Positions 54,551-64,000 of a DNA stretch of 64,000 nucleotides are shown piece after piece. Both the position numbers and the translations under genes were made by a program. The stretch comes from Prorocentrum cordatum. Lineage: Eukaryota; Sar; Dinophyceae; Prorocentrales; Prorocentraceae. The notes under the pieces were generated by a model that saw only the letters and a list, made by a program, of their open reading frames with translations, made no database searches and was not told the DNA's origin. Numbering within the stretch: the stretch's first letter is position 1; each line of letters begins with the position of its first letter. The stretch is taken from positions 1 to 64,000 of the forward strand of contig CAUYUJ010020728.1 in the NCBI GenBank assembly GCA_963575745.1. The letters are read 5' to 3'.

Positions 54551-56557
54551 CATGGTTTCGTCTTCGCGATTGGAGTGGGTGATTCAGCAGCTGCTGCTTG
54601 GTCGCCAATGCAAGGTCAGGATGAACAGCCGCGAGCACAAGTTCGTCCTCGCCCTGGTCCTTCCAGCCAAGTACGACGCTCGGATGGACAATGCCATCGC
54701 GGCGTTGCTCATGGAAGAACTTCGGCAGCGCTTGCCGCGCTATGTTGCGGTCGATCATGGGCGCCACACTTCTGCTGGAGAGTCGCGCGTCAAGATTATC
54801 TTCCGACGCCGCTTTCCCCTCATGCAGGTGCGGACCACGACCATGGCGATGATGATGGTCATGGCCCCCCCGATGGAGGTGATGGGCATGATCATGATGC
54901 TGGAGACGGGGCTGCTGGCGGTAGACGGCGCGCTGCTGAGGGCCCTCATGGAGGCCCGCCTGGTGGCCCTCATGGGACGGCGCGTAGCAGTGGACCTGGT
55001 GGTACTACGTGCGGCAATCCTTCCAAGCGACCTCGAGTACTCGCGATGCAGGAGCATGGCGCTAGTGTGGCTGGGTTTCCTCACGTACCCTCCTTCCCCT
55101 TCAACGTGCGCGCGCCCGAGTTCCGCGCGGAGGCCGCGGGCGATGTTCACATTTTGCTACGAGAATTGGTGCCTCATCAACAAGATGTTGCTGCTGAATG
55201 TTTTATGGGCCGCCATTGTGATTCTCATGGTGGAATGGTGGCGTCTGCTAGTGGAGGGCATGGTGAGCTTCATGGAGAGCCTGGAGATCACTGTGATCGG
55301 TCTGGAGGTCATAGTGCGGATCCTGGCATGCTGGACTGGGCACTGGCCGAGAGCCCCGGTGATGTGCACTCTCTCTGCGACGCGGATCGTCCGAAGGATG
55401 ACGCGCAGGAGGATGTAATCGACGGTGTGCATTACGAATGTGGTGATTTTCCCGTGGCGATCGCGCGGTGCGTGGAGCTCGATCTTCTGGAGGAGCTGGC
55501 TTTTAGTGTGGAGCCTAATGTTCGGCGGGTGGATCCGGAGCCTGGCGTGGAACCCGAGCATCGTGAGGAGTCCGATCTTCGCGCGGAGCCTGATGCTCGA
55601 CCAGGGGAGCTGGATGGCGATCATCGCGCGGAGGGCGATGTTGGAGTCGAGCCCGAGCTGTCCAAGAGTGCGAGACGGAGAGCGCGCAGGCGAGAACGAG
55701 CTGCCGACAAAGTACAGGATCCTCTGGATGATGTTCCTCGGGTGGCGCCTGATCTTCGTGAACTCAGTGGGGAGCCTGATCGACGAGGGCAGTTTGGCCC
55801 TCGCGTGGAACCTTATCTTCGCGTGGAGCCCGATCGCAGCGTGCAGCCTGAACTTCGAGCGGAGCCTGCTCTACGCGTGGAGCCCGTGGAGCCTCATCGT
55901 CGTAGTTGCTTTCGTGTTGAGCCTGATTGGCGTGTGGAGCATGCTACTATGACGTTGAACGAGAAAAGTCGAACTGCTCGTGCGGCGTGAGCTGACGAAT
56001 GTGACGACGACCAACAGTTGGGAGGTGATGGTGTTCAGGTGGGCGGGCATGATGATCCTGATGGTGGTGATTATGGTTTGCATCCCAATGCTCAGCGCGT
56101 GGAGCCTGATCTTCGTGCAGTTCCTGGTGGTCGTCGTACTCGTGCTGAGGGTGTTCATTTGGTAGAACCTGTTCCCCGTGCCGTGCCTGTGGGCTCTCCA
56201 CGTGCTGAGCGGGGTGTTCACCACGGTGGAAGTGGCGTTCGTCGAACTGCGGAGGGCAAGGGGCCCAAGTGAAAGTGCTTCAACGTTGTCTTGCAGAAGA
56301 GTTCACCTGCGGAGTCGATCGGGATCGGCGCGGGCCCCTTCCTGGACGGGCAGATGTTCAGGATCACGGGCATCAAGGACGGCTCTTTGATCAAGCAGTG
56401 GAATACGACCAACCCGACCAAGAAGGTGAAGGTCATGGACATGGTTGTGGCCGTCAACGGCATGGACGGCAGCGTTGACGTCATGGCCGACGAGATTAAG
56501 AAGAACACCGCGATCGTGCTGCGCATCCTGCGTGGCCCTGGCCATGGCGGCAGCTGA
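54551..56557 (+). pseudogene. Intron-less PDZ-domain gene copy with frameshift and internal TGA
   Basis: Coding sequence runs from an ATG at 54551. The first ~95 residues look folded (RLEWVIQQLLLGRQCKVRM, HKFVLALVLPAKYDARMDN). After a frameshift near 54815 come Gly/His/Asp-rich sequence, a basic cluster (SKSARRRARRRERAADK, near 55660-55705) and degenerate repeats of RVEPDLRA. After a second frameshift near 55990 the frame reaches EGKGPK and a TGA (56270-56272). The same frame then continues as KCFNVVLQKSSPAESIGIGA, FRITGIKDGSLIKQWN and VMDMVVAVNGMDGS. The last part is a PDZ domain (first strand, the I-G-I-G carboxylate-binding loop, then V-x-x-x-D-x-V-V-x-V-N-G), ending at TGA 56555-56557. 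It sits inside intron 4 without splice sites, so it is probably a retrocopy or part of a mobile element. Confidence 0.6.
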
Positions 56558-56570
56558 AGGAGGGAGTGGC

Positions 56571-56800
56571 TTCGGTGGTCTGGCCCTTTTACGGGTCGGC
56601 ACGGCCAGGTGGGTGCCTCGTTGGGGCGCCCCTGGCGATGCTGCATACCTCAGCAGCACGCGAGAGCAGGTCTCGACCTCGTCCCAGCGGCGGGCGGGAC
56701 TCAGGGGAGGGTGCTTCGGTGGTCTGGCCCTTTTCGGGGTCGGCACGGCCAGGTGGGTGCCCCGCGTGGGCGCCCCTGGTGACGCCCCATGCCCTGGCGC
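56571..56800. repeat. Tandem duplication with 144-bp spacing
   Basis: TTCGGTGGTCTGGCCCTTTT, then CGGGTCGGCACGGCCAGGTG, occurs at 56571 and 56715 directly after the PDZ stop. Confidence 0.8.
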
Positions 56801-56859
56801 CTCGGGCGGACGGGGCTCGCTGCGGGCTCCATGTGGGGGGTAAAAACAAAAATCATAAC

Positions 56860-56911
56860 CGGGCCACCAATCAAAATCATCATCTGCACATCATCATCCG
56901 CATTACCAACG

Positions 56912-56942
<31 letters not shown>

Positions 56943-57325
56943 TGGGACACCACCATCGTCATCATCATCAACATCACCATCGTTGGGACACCATCATCAT
57001 TGCCATCATCATCAACACCACCACCATCGGGACATCATCATCATCATCATCATCATCCCCATCAGCATCCCCATCAACATCATTTAACCATATCATCAGC
57101 ATCAACATCATCATGATCATCAGCATGCTCGTCATCATCATCGGGACACCATCGTGTTCACCATCAGCAGCATCCGCATCATCGACATCATCATCAGCAG
57201 CATCCAGACACCATCATCATCACGACCATGGCCATCATCATCATCACCATCATCACCATCATCACCATCATCATTAACAATATCGTCATCATCATCATCA
57301 TCGTCATCATCGGGACACCGACGGG
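56860..57325. repeat. Second (CAT)n array
   Basis: ATCATC repeat with CGGGACACCATC units, the same family as 53411-54475. The PDZ copy lies between the two arrays. 57330-58600 shows no supported gene. Confidence 0.95.
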
Positions 57326-58642
57326 GCACCGGCGGGACACAGGCGGAACACCGCGGGGCACCGGTTCCCGGAACGGAGACTTGGTCCGGCCGCGCCTCAG
57401 CCAGAGGCGGGACATTTTTCGCCCGCCCACGCAGTTTCGCCTCGCCCGCACGCACGGCACTCACGAACACGAAACCGAAACCGATTTCCCGGTAGGGGGG
57501 CTTTCCGTTCCATTTCGATTTCACTGCCTCACCTCCGATACCGATACAATTTCTTGGTCTTGCCCAGGTTAGCCGATGCTCAGAGCTTCTTGGCTTGTCT
57601 ATGACAGACTGAGTGGCGTCGCCCGTTCAGCCAACAGCCCTGCTGGGCCTATTCTGGCCGCTCTGCGGCAGCCGAAGCCGAGGCCAGGATGCGGGCGCAA
57701 AAGCTTGCAGTTAGGCCGCGAGGCGGTCGACGAGCGGCGCCTCTGGTCAGCCTGGGGGGCCTTGGGGCGGTGGTTTCCGATCCACCTGCGCCCCCCCGCC
57801 TCCGAGTTGGGGCGGTTGCCCCACTTCGGAAGCGGAGGGGTGAGGCTGCTTTTGATCAGACTCTGGGCGGTGCAGAGCGTGGCCCAACGGAGGGGAAAAG
57901 AGAGCAGCTGGGAGCCTGACGAGCCGAGGGTCATGGGGCCGCAGTAGGAACAGGAATATGTTCCTCCTTTTCCTCGGGTCTCGATTCCAGGAGCTCTCGC
58001 GCCAGCCAGCGTCGCAGAGCCATCCGTGGGGCTTCCGAGGCCAGAGCGTGCCCTCCAGAGGGCTGGCCTTCCGCACCACCCCGAGGATGTCTCCAGGAGC
58101 CACGACGCGTTGTGGACAGCAACGGTTGGAAGGCGCGTAGTCGGGATGCGATGGCGTTCTGAAGGCTCGAGGCGTCTTCGGTCCTGCCTCTCGGAAGGGG
58201 GCTCCTGCGCCACAGGCAGGAGGAGGAGGGACAGGGGCCGAGGGAGGCTGCTCCTCGAAAGATGGCCCCGTGGGCTGGAAGTAGAATGATGGACGCGGAT
58301 GCAATTGTACAAGTGTGTTTCTTGAGCGTGCGCCGCCGCCTTGCCACAAGCCGGCGCTTGCACAGCAGACGTTTCTGGCTCCTCAGACCTTCGTATGCCG
58401 TGTTTGCTAACTAAGATGAACAGGTGGATGGGGCCGTGGAGTTTCGAGACGGAGGCAGGGCGTTCTTGCAAGTTTGCGGCCTCCGACGATCCTCCATGGT
58501 TCCACCAGGCAGAAGACCCGCTAGCCATCGTCGCTGTCATGCCTCTGCCTGGGGTGCTCGAAGCCTTCGAGTCGAAGGCGATCGACGGAGTACATTGAGG
58601 GTGGACTCCCCCTCCTTCCTGTGCTCCCCTCCCTTCTGCAAG

Positions 58643-58720
58643 GAGTTTTTGGTGGAGCTCCTGTTGAGCAACTCGCAGAATGCATGCCTGGAGGATTTCG
58701 GTCGCATGGTTCCAGTGAAG
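58643..58720 (+). CDS. Calx-beta gene exon 5
   Basis: Reads EFLVELLLSNSQNACLED then FGRMVPVK, the closing strands of a Calx-beta domain (E-F-x-V-x-L...N-x-x-L...V-x-V). The acceptor is CTTCTGCAAG|GAG after a C/T-rich tract. The donor is GTGAAG|GTCCCT (GT type). It enters and leaves in phase 0, matching exon 4 (…WAPLQ) and exon 6 (VIDSD…). Confidence 0.75.
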
Positions 58721-59325
58721 GTCCCTTCGTTGGAGACGCACACGAAATATATGAAGAGCAGCGACGACAGGGGATGAAGAATGGTGAGGAGCATGATGAG
58801 GATGCGAGTAGGGAGGATAATGCAAAGACTGGTAAGGATGGGGGAGGAGGATGAGGAGCAGGATGAGGGAGTATGATTGATCTCACCGTTCGGAGCAGGT
58901 GAGTCCAGTGGTCTGCGTGGAGAGGCCAGGCGGCAGAGCAGCAGGGCGAAATCTTTGCATCCGGGTTTTTCATACATACAGGTAACGCGAGCCAAGACCA
59001 GAGGCGAGAGGAGGATTATTGAGTGGTGGAGGTCAAGTGAGAGGGTGATTGGCATGGTGCCCAATATCAGAAACATGGGGACGCGATGAGAAATGTCGTG
59101 CAACCCATTCCACCACACCGCAGACGCATAGTAATGATGGGGCCAACAAGCATGCGATGAAGGTAGTAAGGATAGCCCTGTTGCGCATGCGCCTGCCTAT
59201 ATTGCAGTGCTTTCTGCAGCTGAGCACATGTGGACTCCGAATGCGCGGCGCCGCGGCATGGGTCGCAGCTGGGGAGGGCCAGTGGAATAATTCTGTTGTC
59301 CGCTGGGTGCCTCCACGATGCGGAG

Positions 59326-59392
59326 GTGATCGACTCCGATTATTTTCCCTCCGGTAAGCACACGGCCGAGAACGGCGACTTGGAAGACCGAG
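59326..59392 (+). CDS. Calx-beta gene exon 6
   Basis: Reads VIDSDYFPSGKHTAENGD then LEDR plus one base. V-I-D-x-D-x-F-P-S-x-K is the segment that follows a Calx-beta domain in protist Na+/Ca2+ exchanger-like proteins (established in general; the exact match is my inference). The acceptor is TGCGGAG|GTG with a weak polypyrimidine tract. The donor is CCGAG|GTGTGC (GT type), phase 1. Confidence 0.7.
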
Positions 59393-59599
59393 GTGTGCGA
59401 CCCTTGTGCAGGGGGCACTCCTTCCTTGCCATCTCGTGATGCCAGGAGATGCCAGGAGCCTTTGCAGCCTCAGCCCGACAGGAGTTGATGCGTTCGCCAG
59501 TCGCAGGGCTTGCGCTGCATCCGTTGAACCCTGGTTTTCATGCTTGCCGCCGCGCCCACAATCGACGAATCTCTTGGAGCAGGGCGTCGCCTGCTTGAT

Positions 59600-60330
59600 A
59601 CGACTTGACCACCTCTGCTGCAGGAGGAGGAGGAGGAGGAGGAGGAGGAGAAGGATGGCAGGAAGTCGGAGAGAGGCATGAGGGGCGAGGGAAAGGGAGG
59701 GACAAAGAGAGAGAGAGGGAACACATGAAGCGGACAGGAGGGGAGGAGCTACAGAAAGTGACGGGAGGCACGGAACACGAGGCAGGACACGGTGAGCGGG
59801 GGCGAGCCGTTGGCTTTCAGATGCGTGGGCATCCCTTGGATTTCCGGGCTCCGAAAGGCTGGCAGCAAACACGGGGTGAAAGTGCCCATTGCCCAAGACG
59901 CTTTTGAGCAACAGCATGCATCCCCCGTGTCGGGTGCTGGTATGTGTTTCCTGTTGGCGTTGGGTGCATATTGTTGCAGTAATGTGGAGCAGAGGAGGGT
60001 GGGAGTAGTGAGAGGAGAGGAATTGGGAGGAGGAAGGGAGAGGAAGAGGAAGAGGAGTTGGAGGAGGAGGACCTGGATGGGGGCCTTGAGGATGGGCGAG
60101 GATACGGAACAAAAACATTGAGTTCGAGGAGGAGGAGGAGAAGGAACAAGAGGACGAGAAGCAGGAGGAGCAGGAGGAGGGTGCTGGGGTCACGGGTTGC
60201 CTGCGCACAGTTTTTCCGCCGCTGGCAGGAGGGGTGGTTGAAGAAGGGCGATGATGAGGAGGAGGAGGAGGGAGGGAGGGAGGGGAGGGGAATGGAGGGC
60301 AGGAGGCGTAAGTAGGAGGGAGGAAACGAA
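59600..60330. repeat. GGA-rich tracts in intron 6
   Basis: GAGGAGGAG runs at 59620-59660, 60000-60180 and 60250-60300. Glu/Arg and Ser/Pro ORFs are artefacts. Confidence 0.75.
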
Positions 60331-60344
60331 ACACAGTCCTTATG

Positions 60345-60440
60345 TGTGTGCATGCATGTATGTATATACATATATATATATATACACATCATATATATAT
60401 ATATGGATATGTATATATATATATATATATAAGCCATGGA
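60345..60440. repeat. (TA)n-rich block
   Basis: TATATATA with GTATGTATA variants. It is the only strongly AT-rich simple repeat in the window. Confidence 0.9.
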
Positions 60441-60625
60441 CATGCACATGTGTGTATGTACGTGCATGGGTGTGTTTAGTATGTGGGTGTATCCTTGCAG
60501 ACACGCGCACATTGATAAACAAACCATGTTCATACACGTACACATGTATATAGCGAGCGAGAAATGTGCGTGAGGAACCTGAGGAGGAGCAGGATAAGGG
60601 GCAGGAGCTGGAAGAGCAGTCGCAA

Positions 60626-60670
60626 GAGGAGAAGGACGAGCAGGAAGTGCTCGTCCTCGTCCTTCTCCTC
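60626..60670. other. 15-bp inverted repeat
   Basis: GAGGAGAAGGACGAG at 60626-60640 and its exact complement at 60656-60670, with a 15-nt spacer. Confidence 0.75.
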
Positions 60671-61419
60671 TCTCGTTCCTCTCCTCGTCCTCTACCTTAT
60701 CTTTCTCTTCTTCCGGGTGAGGGGTGGAGTTGGGGTGGGTGAGGGAGTGGCGCGGATGCTAAGGGCTGGGGAAAATAGTGTGAGCATTCCTGGCCCAGCT
60801 GTCCTGCCGTGTATTTCTTGACCCCATGCGCCACCACGAGCGTAAGAGGTCCTGACGAAAGCGAGTCCTGTTTTTTACCGTCGTCGAGATCTCGGGGCCC
60901 TACACGGGCTCCAAGGACTGTCAAACAGCGACGCAGGATGAAGCGCTGCTCCCGGGGAACGGCCTTGGGATCCAGTTGTGCCCGCTTCCCCGAATCCCAG
61001 ACGCATTCCCGTGGTTCCGCGCTTGCCCCTGCGCCCTGCAGCCCGTCAGGGGTGGCACGACCCTGGGGAGCGGTGCCGCCCCTGCCATCGAGCCCAGCAC
61101 GACGCAGGAGAGACCCCGTGGTGCCACCAACCCTCCGTCAGCCTCCGCCTCCAGGGCCCGCCCTCGCCCCGTCTCGCCCCCCCCCTCCCCCATGAGGTGA
61201 CAACTGGCACCCAGACTTCTACGACCCCAGGGGTGGCAATGGGCGTGTGTGGTCGCATGGGGGTCCCAGCTCGCATGGGAGCCCCCCCTCGGGGTCCGAC
61301 CACCCGCGCCCTTCTTCCTGGCGCGCCCTGAACCCGCGAGGCGCGGGACAGCATCCCCTAAAGCATGGGGGCGTGTTGTCCGTTCATCCCCCCCCCGGCT
61401 TACCCTCCGCCAGCCTGAG

Positions 61420-61486
61420 GTGACGACGCGCCAGCAGAAGGTGACGACGCTGTGCTGCTCATCGATTACTTCAAGCTGAACCTCAG
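61420..61486 (+). CDS. Calx-beta gene exon 7 (last found)
   Basis: Reads (G)DDAPAEGDDAVLLID then YFKLNL. The first two bases complete the Gly codon left by exon 6. The hydrophobic LLIDYFKLNL would lead toward the second transmembrane half if the protein is an exchanger. The acceptor is GCCTGAG|GTG. The donor is CTCAG|GCCGTA (GC type), phase 2. No following exon was found in the remaining 2.5 kb. Confidence 0.6.
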
Positions 61487-62567
61487 GCCGTATGGGGGCG
61501 GCTGCCTTTGGCGTTCCGGAACGTCCTCGTCCTCCTCATCCCCCTCCTCTTCCTTTTCAGTTAATGTTGCTCCGTCCCTGCCGTCGCCGCCGCCGCCATC
61601 GAATTTCGACATCGGTCATCGCGTGGACCGCGCAGTTGTTTGGGCGGCGAATGAGACAGAACAGGTCCGCGTGCCTTGTTCTAGTGCGCGCGCGCAATCA
61701 CGTTTACTCGCTAGTTTCTGCTTAACGGACTTACATCACATAATGGCCGATTGTATAGCATCCAAACTACTGAGATGGTATATCGGTGCACGATCTATAA
61801 CAAAGTCAGAGACAAACGATTGTGTCAGGGTCTTGTGGTCCTCTGGGGCAATAAGCGCTTACCAACAGAAAGTTCAACCACGCCGCGACGCGATATACAA
61901 TCCATGGTGCCCATCGACGTGCTTTTGATTCAATGAAGATTCCCGTCGTTTTGGTGAGAATACCGACGTGAAAGAGATGGATATTGATCGATTCCTACCG
62001 GCACACATCGATTCGGAGCTCAGCTTGTTGAGCTCAGCACTGAAAACATAATCGCAACATGCTGCGAGCGAAGCTGCCAATTTAACCGGTGGTCTAGCTG
62101 ACGCTCATGGCTTGATGCCAGACGAACGTGCCGGCATGCCAGGGGGTGTTTCAACCATCAGTCAATTATCCCGTCGCCAATCATATCGAGGGGCGAAATT
62201 TGTAGAACTCTTGCAATCACCAGTTGACACGTTGAGCCCTCGGGAGCCAGGAATGGTAGACCACCCGAGGGCCCGATGGAACCCACTTGGGCTACGCCGT
62301 CCTCACAACAGGCCAGTGGGGCGATCCGAAAACGGTTTGGAGGTAGATGATTCGCCAACGCATATTTCCGTTCAAGCGGGAAACACGCAGCTTTGTTTAA
62401 CTATATTATCATTCGCGAAATGGAAGGGGGGAGATGAGGAGTTGCTTGACATGGCAGGTCCAACCTGTCAAGCTCAAGGTGCGAAAAAAAAGGATAATTG
62501 ACATGGATATTGTGCCCCCTTCTCCAAGATCCCCGATTCCCGTGGACGCACTTAGCTCGGGGCGCCT
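61487..62567. other. No feature recognised (intron 7 if the gene continues)
   Basis: Includes a pyrimidine tract ending CTTTTCAG at about 61559, but the sequence after it does not continue the gene in phase. Base composition is closer to 50% GC from 61700 on. Confidence 0.4.
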
Positions 62568-62819
62568 GTGGTAGGTCGTATTAGGCGGAAAAATAGCGGC
62601 GAATCCAACGGCACTGCTGAGCAACCCTCTTTTAGTCGTCTTTCTTTGTTGGTGTCTTGCTGGGCATCGGTGCCGCGGAGAGGCGGGAAAAGAGATAATT
62701 TTCTGCCGCAGGCCCGTGTGCGAAGCGCGCTCCGCCACATGCAAGCCAATGTTAGCTGGCTTTCCGCGGGCCGCGTTGACCCGCGAGAACATGATTGCCA
62801 ATGCATCGCGTCTATGACA

Positions 62820-63410
62820 TGGCAGCAAAAGGGAAAAGGAAAGGAAGTCGTGGGAGAATTGATCCTCAGCGATCAGATGGCGGCTCATATGAATATTCAG
62901 ATAGGGGCGCTCCAGAGAGAAAAGGAACGATTTATGTTGATAGCTTTAACTGATCACCTGAATCAACAAGTGACCTCGGAGGCAGTTCAATTGTCTCTGC
63001 AGGAAAGTCAGGAAGACGAGAAGAAATATGGGCAGCTAGATCGGCAATCGTGGAGGAACAACTTTCGTTGAATAATACAGCTGAGACAGAGCACCAGATG
63101 CACCGCGCTGCATCTGGCCCCAAGCAGAGAGCGGCGGCAGTCTTCCGTGAACGGACGGCACTCGCTGCCAAAGTGAGCGCAGCATGTAAGGTCGAGAGCA
63201 GGCGCTGCAATCCAGCAGGCATCTCTGGAGGAGCAAGCCGCCGTCGATGCGTCCAAGGAAATCAAGGAAGACTTGATCCAACCGGAAAGCGCATATCTCG
63301 CTCAGGAGCAAACTGGGCGGCAAGGGAAGCCGGCCGCGCCCCGGGTTCAACCCTTGGCGCCGCGTGCGTCTTCTGGCCGCCCGAGATTCCGGGGCTGTCT
63401 GTTGGGCAGA
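62820..63410 (+). pseudogene. Decayed coding region with ubiquitin-interacting-motif-like repeats
   Basis: Protein-like sequence on the plus strand in three frames: MAAHMNIQIGALQREKERF and TSEAVQLSLQESQEDEKK (62875-63030), ARSAIVEEQLSLNNTAE and RTALAAKVSAACKVE (63035-63200), then AIQQASLEEQAAVDASKEIK (63205-63270). The three LSLQES / EEQLSL / QQASLEEQ segments resemble the acidic-hydrophobic helix of ubiquitin-interacting motifs. Frameshifts separate them, so no intact protein is encoded. Family assignment is tentative. 63410-64000 shows nothing further that I can support. Confidence 0.3.
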
Positions 63411-64000
63411 CACTTAGGCTGAACCTTCCGAGTCGTCCAACTCGCGTCTGGCCCATTTTTTCCGAGCGGCCCCGCTTTTGCCCCGACGCAGTCGGTTGGC
63501 AGTGGGCGCGAATAGCTTCGGATAGTTCGAGGCGCCCGCTGACCCTGCGTGCGCCCAAGGGGAGAGCGACGTTCTGCAGGGGAAGCGCGGTTTCCGTTCG
63601 CTGCCAGCGCGGGGAAGCCGCGTTGAACATGGCGCACCACGTTGCAATGAGCATTCTTCTCCGAGAAACGCAGGCGCCGAATCCGGGGCAGAGAAGAGAC
63701 GGTTGGAAGATGACTAAGAATAAGAAGAGAAACAAGTGAGCGTCTTCCAGCTAGAGGCTGATATTCGGAACTTCGCTTGCACCGAGGCACGCGCCAAAAT
63801 CCCGAATCAGATTCTCAGGGGGGGGGGGCGAGGGAAGCGACGGCGGATTGACCGGGCAACGCCGCTGCCCATCTCGCTATCGCACAGAAGCGAGGCCAAG
63901 GAGACCTCGCCCCTGCTACTTGAGATATTGGGTGGCAGTCCTGAACTCCGCGGAGGAACCATCGTCGCGACTTTCTGCGCATTTGCCTGGCCATCTGGCG

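Noticed and set aside
59538-59621. Minus-strand exon-like segment ending EIRRLWARRQA
   Set aside because: A polypyrimidine tract and CTGCAG precede it, but the tract is just the complement of a GGA microsatellite, and no partner exon was found.
61560-61700. CTTTTCAG acceptor-like site as the next Calx-beta exon
   Set aside because: In the phase required after exon 7 it runs into TAA at once, and it lacks the AG|G pattern.

Overview
The window reads as nuclear DNA of a dinoflagellate-like eukaryote. The reasons are GC-rich DNA saturated with microsatellites and minisatellites, several non-LTR retroelements, and one host gene of very short exons separated by introns of up to 11.6 kb. Its splice donors are a mix of GT, GC and GA, and every acceptor is AG followed by G. 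Nothing looks prokaryotic, and no rRNA, tRNA, spliced-leader gene or CRISPR array was recognised. The species cannot be fixed from the sequence alone.

Layout. 1-14.7 kb is repeat-dominated: a GAT array, a dispersed box repeat, ~100-bp satellite arrays, an inverted-repeat cluster with a perfect 40-bp palindrome, two decayed coding regions, a 200-nt A tract, a ~480-bp tandem repeat and a 152-bp tandem repeat. 14.7-30.9 kb on the minus strand is one giant composite non-LTR retroelement bounded on both sides by (GA)n tracts. From its 5' end (high coordinates) it has a two-part ORF1 with a coiled coil, a secreted/membrane glycoprotein-like ORF, a region with a WHGT motif and a Cys-rich segment, a Pro/Ala-rich region, an APE-type endonuclease, a reverse transcriptase (FVDD) and a zinc knuckle plus RNase H1. 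Satellite arrays lie outside both GA tracts.

34-64 kb carries a plus-strand host gene. I assembled seven short exons (33988 to 61486) whose reading phases join exactly and encode a Calx-beta domain, as found in Na+/Ca2+ exchangers and related proteins. Only 596 nt of this 27.5-kb span are coding. The introns hold ACT and GAT trinucleotide arrays, a GGACAGTGG minisatellite bracketed by inverted TTCGAA repeats, a decayed LINE, and an intron-less PDZ-domain pseudogene.

The most interesting signal is inside the giant retroelement. At least 16 short RNA hairpins, all in the sense orientation, share an almost invariant tip (an unpaired C, a 3-bp stem and a UUCA-type tetraloop) on stems whose sequence differs in every copy but stays complementary. 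They occur about every 1.1 kb and are read in all three frames, so the conserved unit is nucleic-acid structure, not protein. I know of no description of such a family and treat it as the best candidate for an undescribed system.
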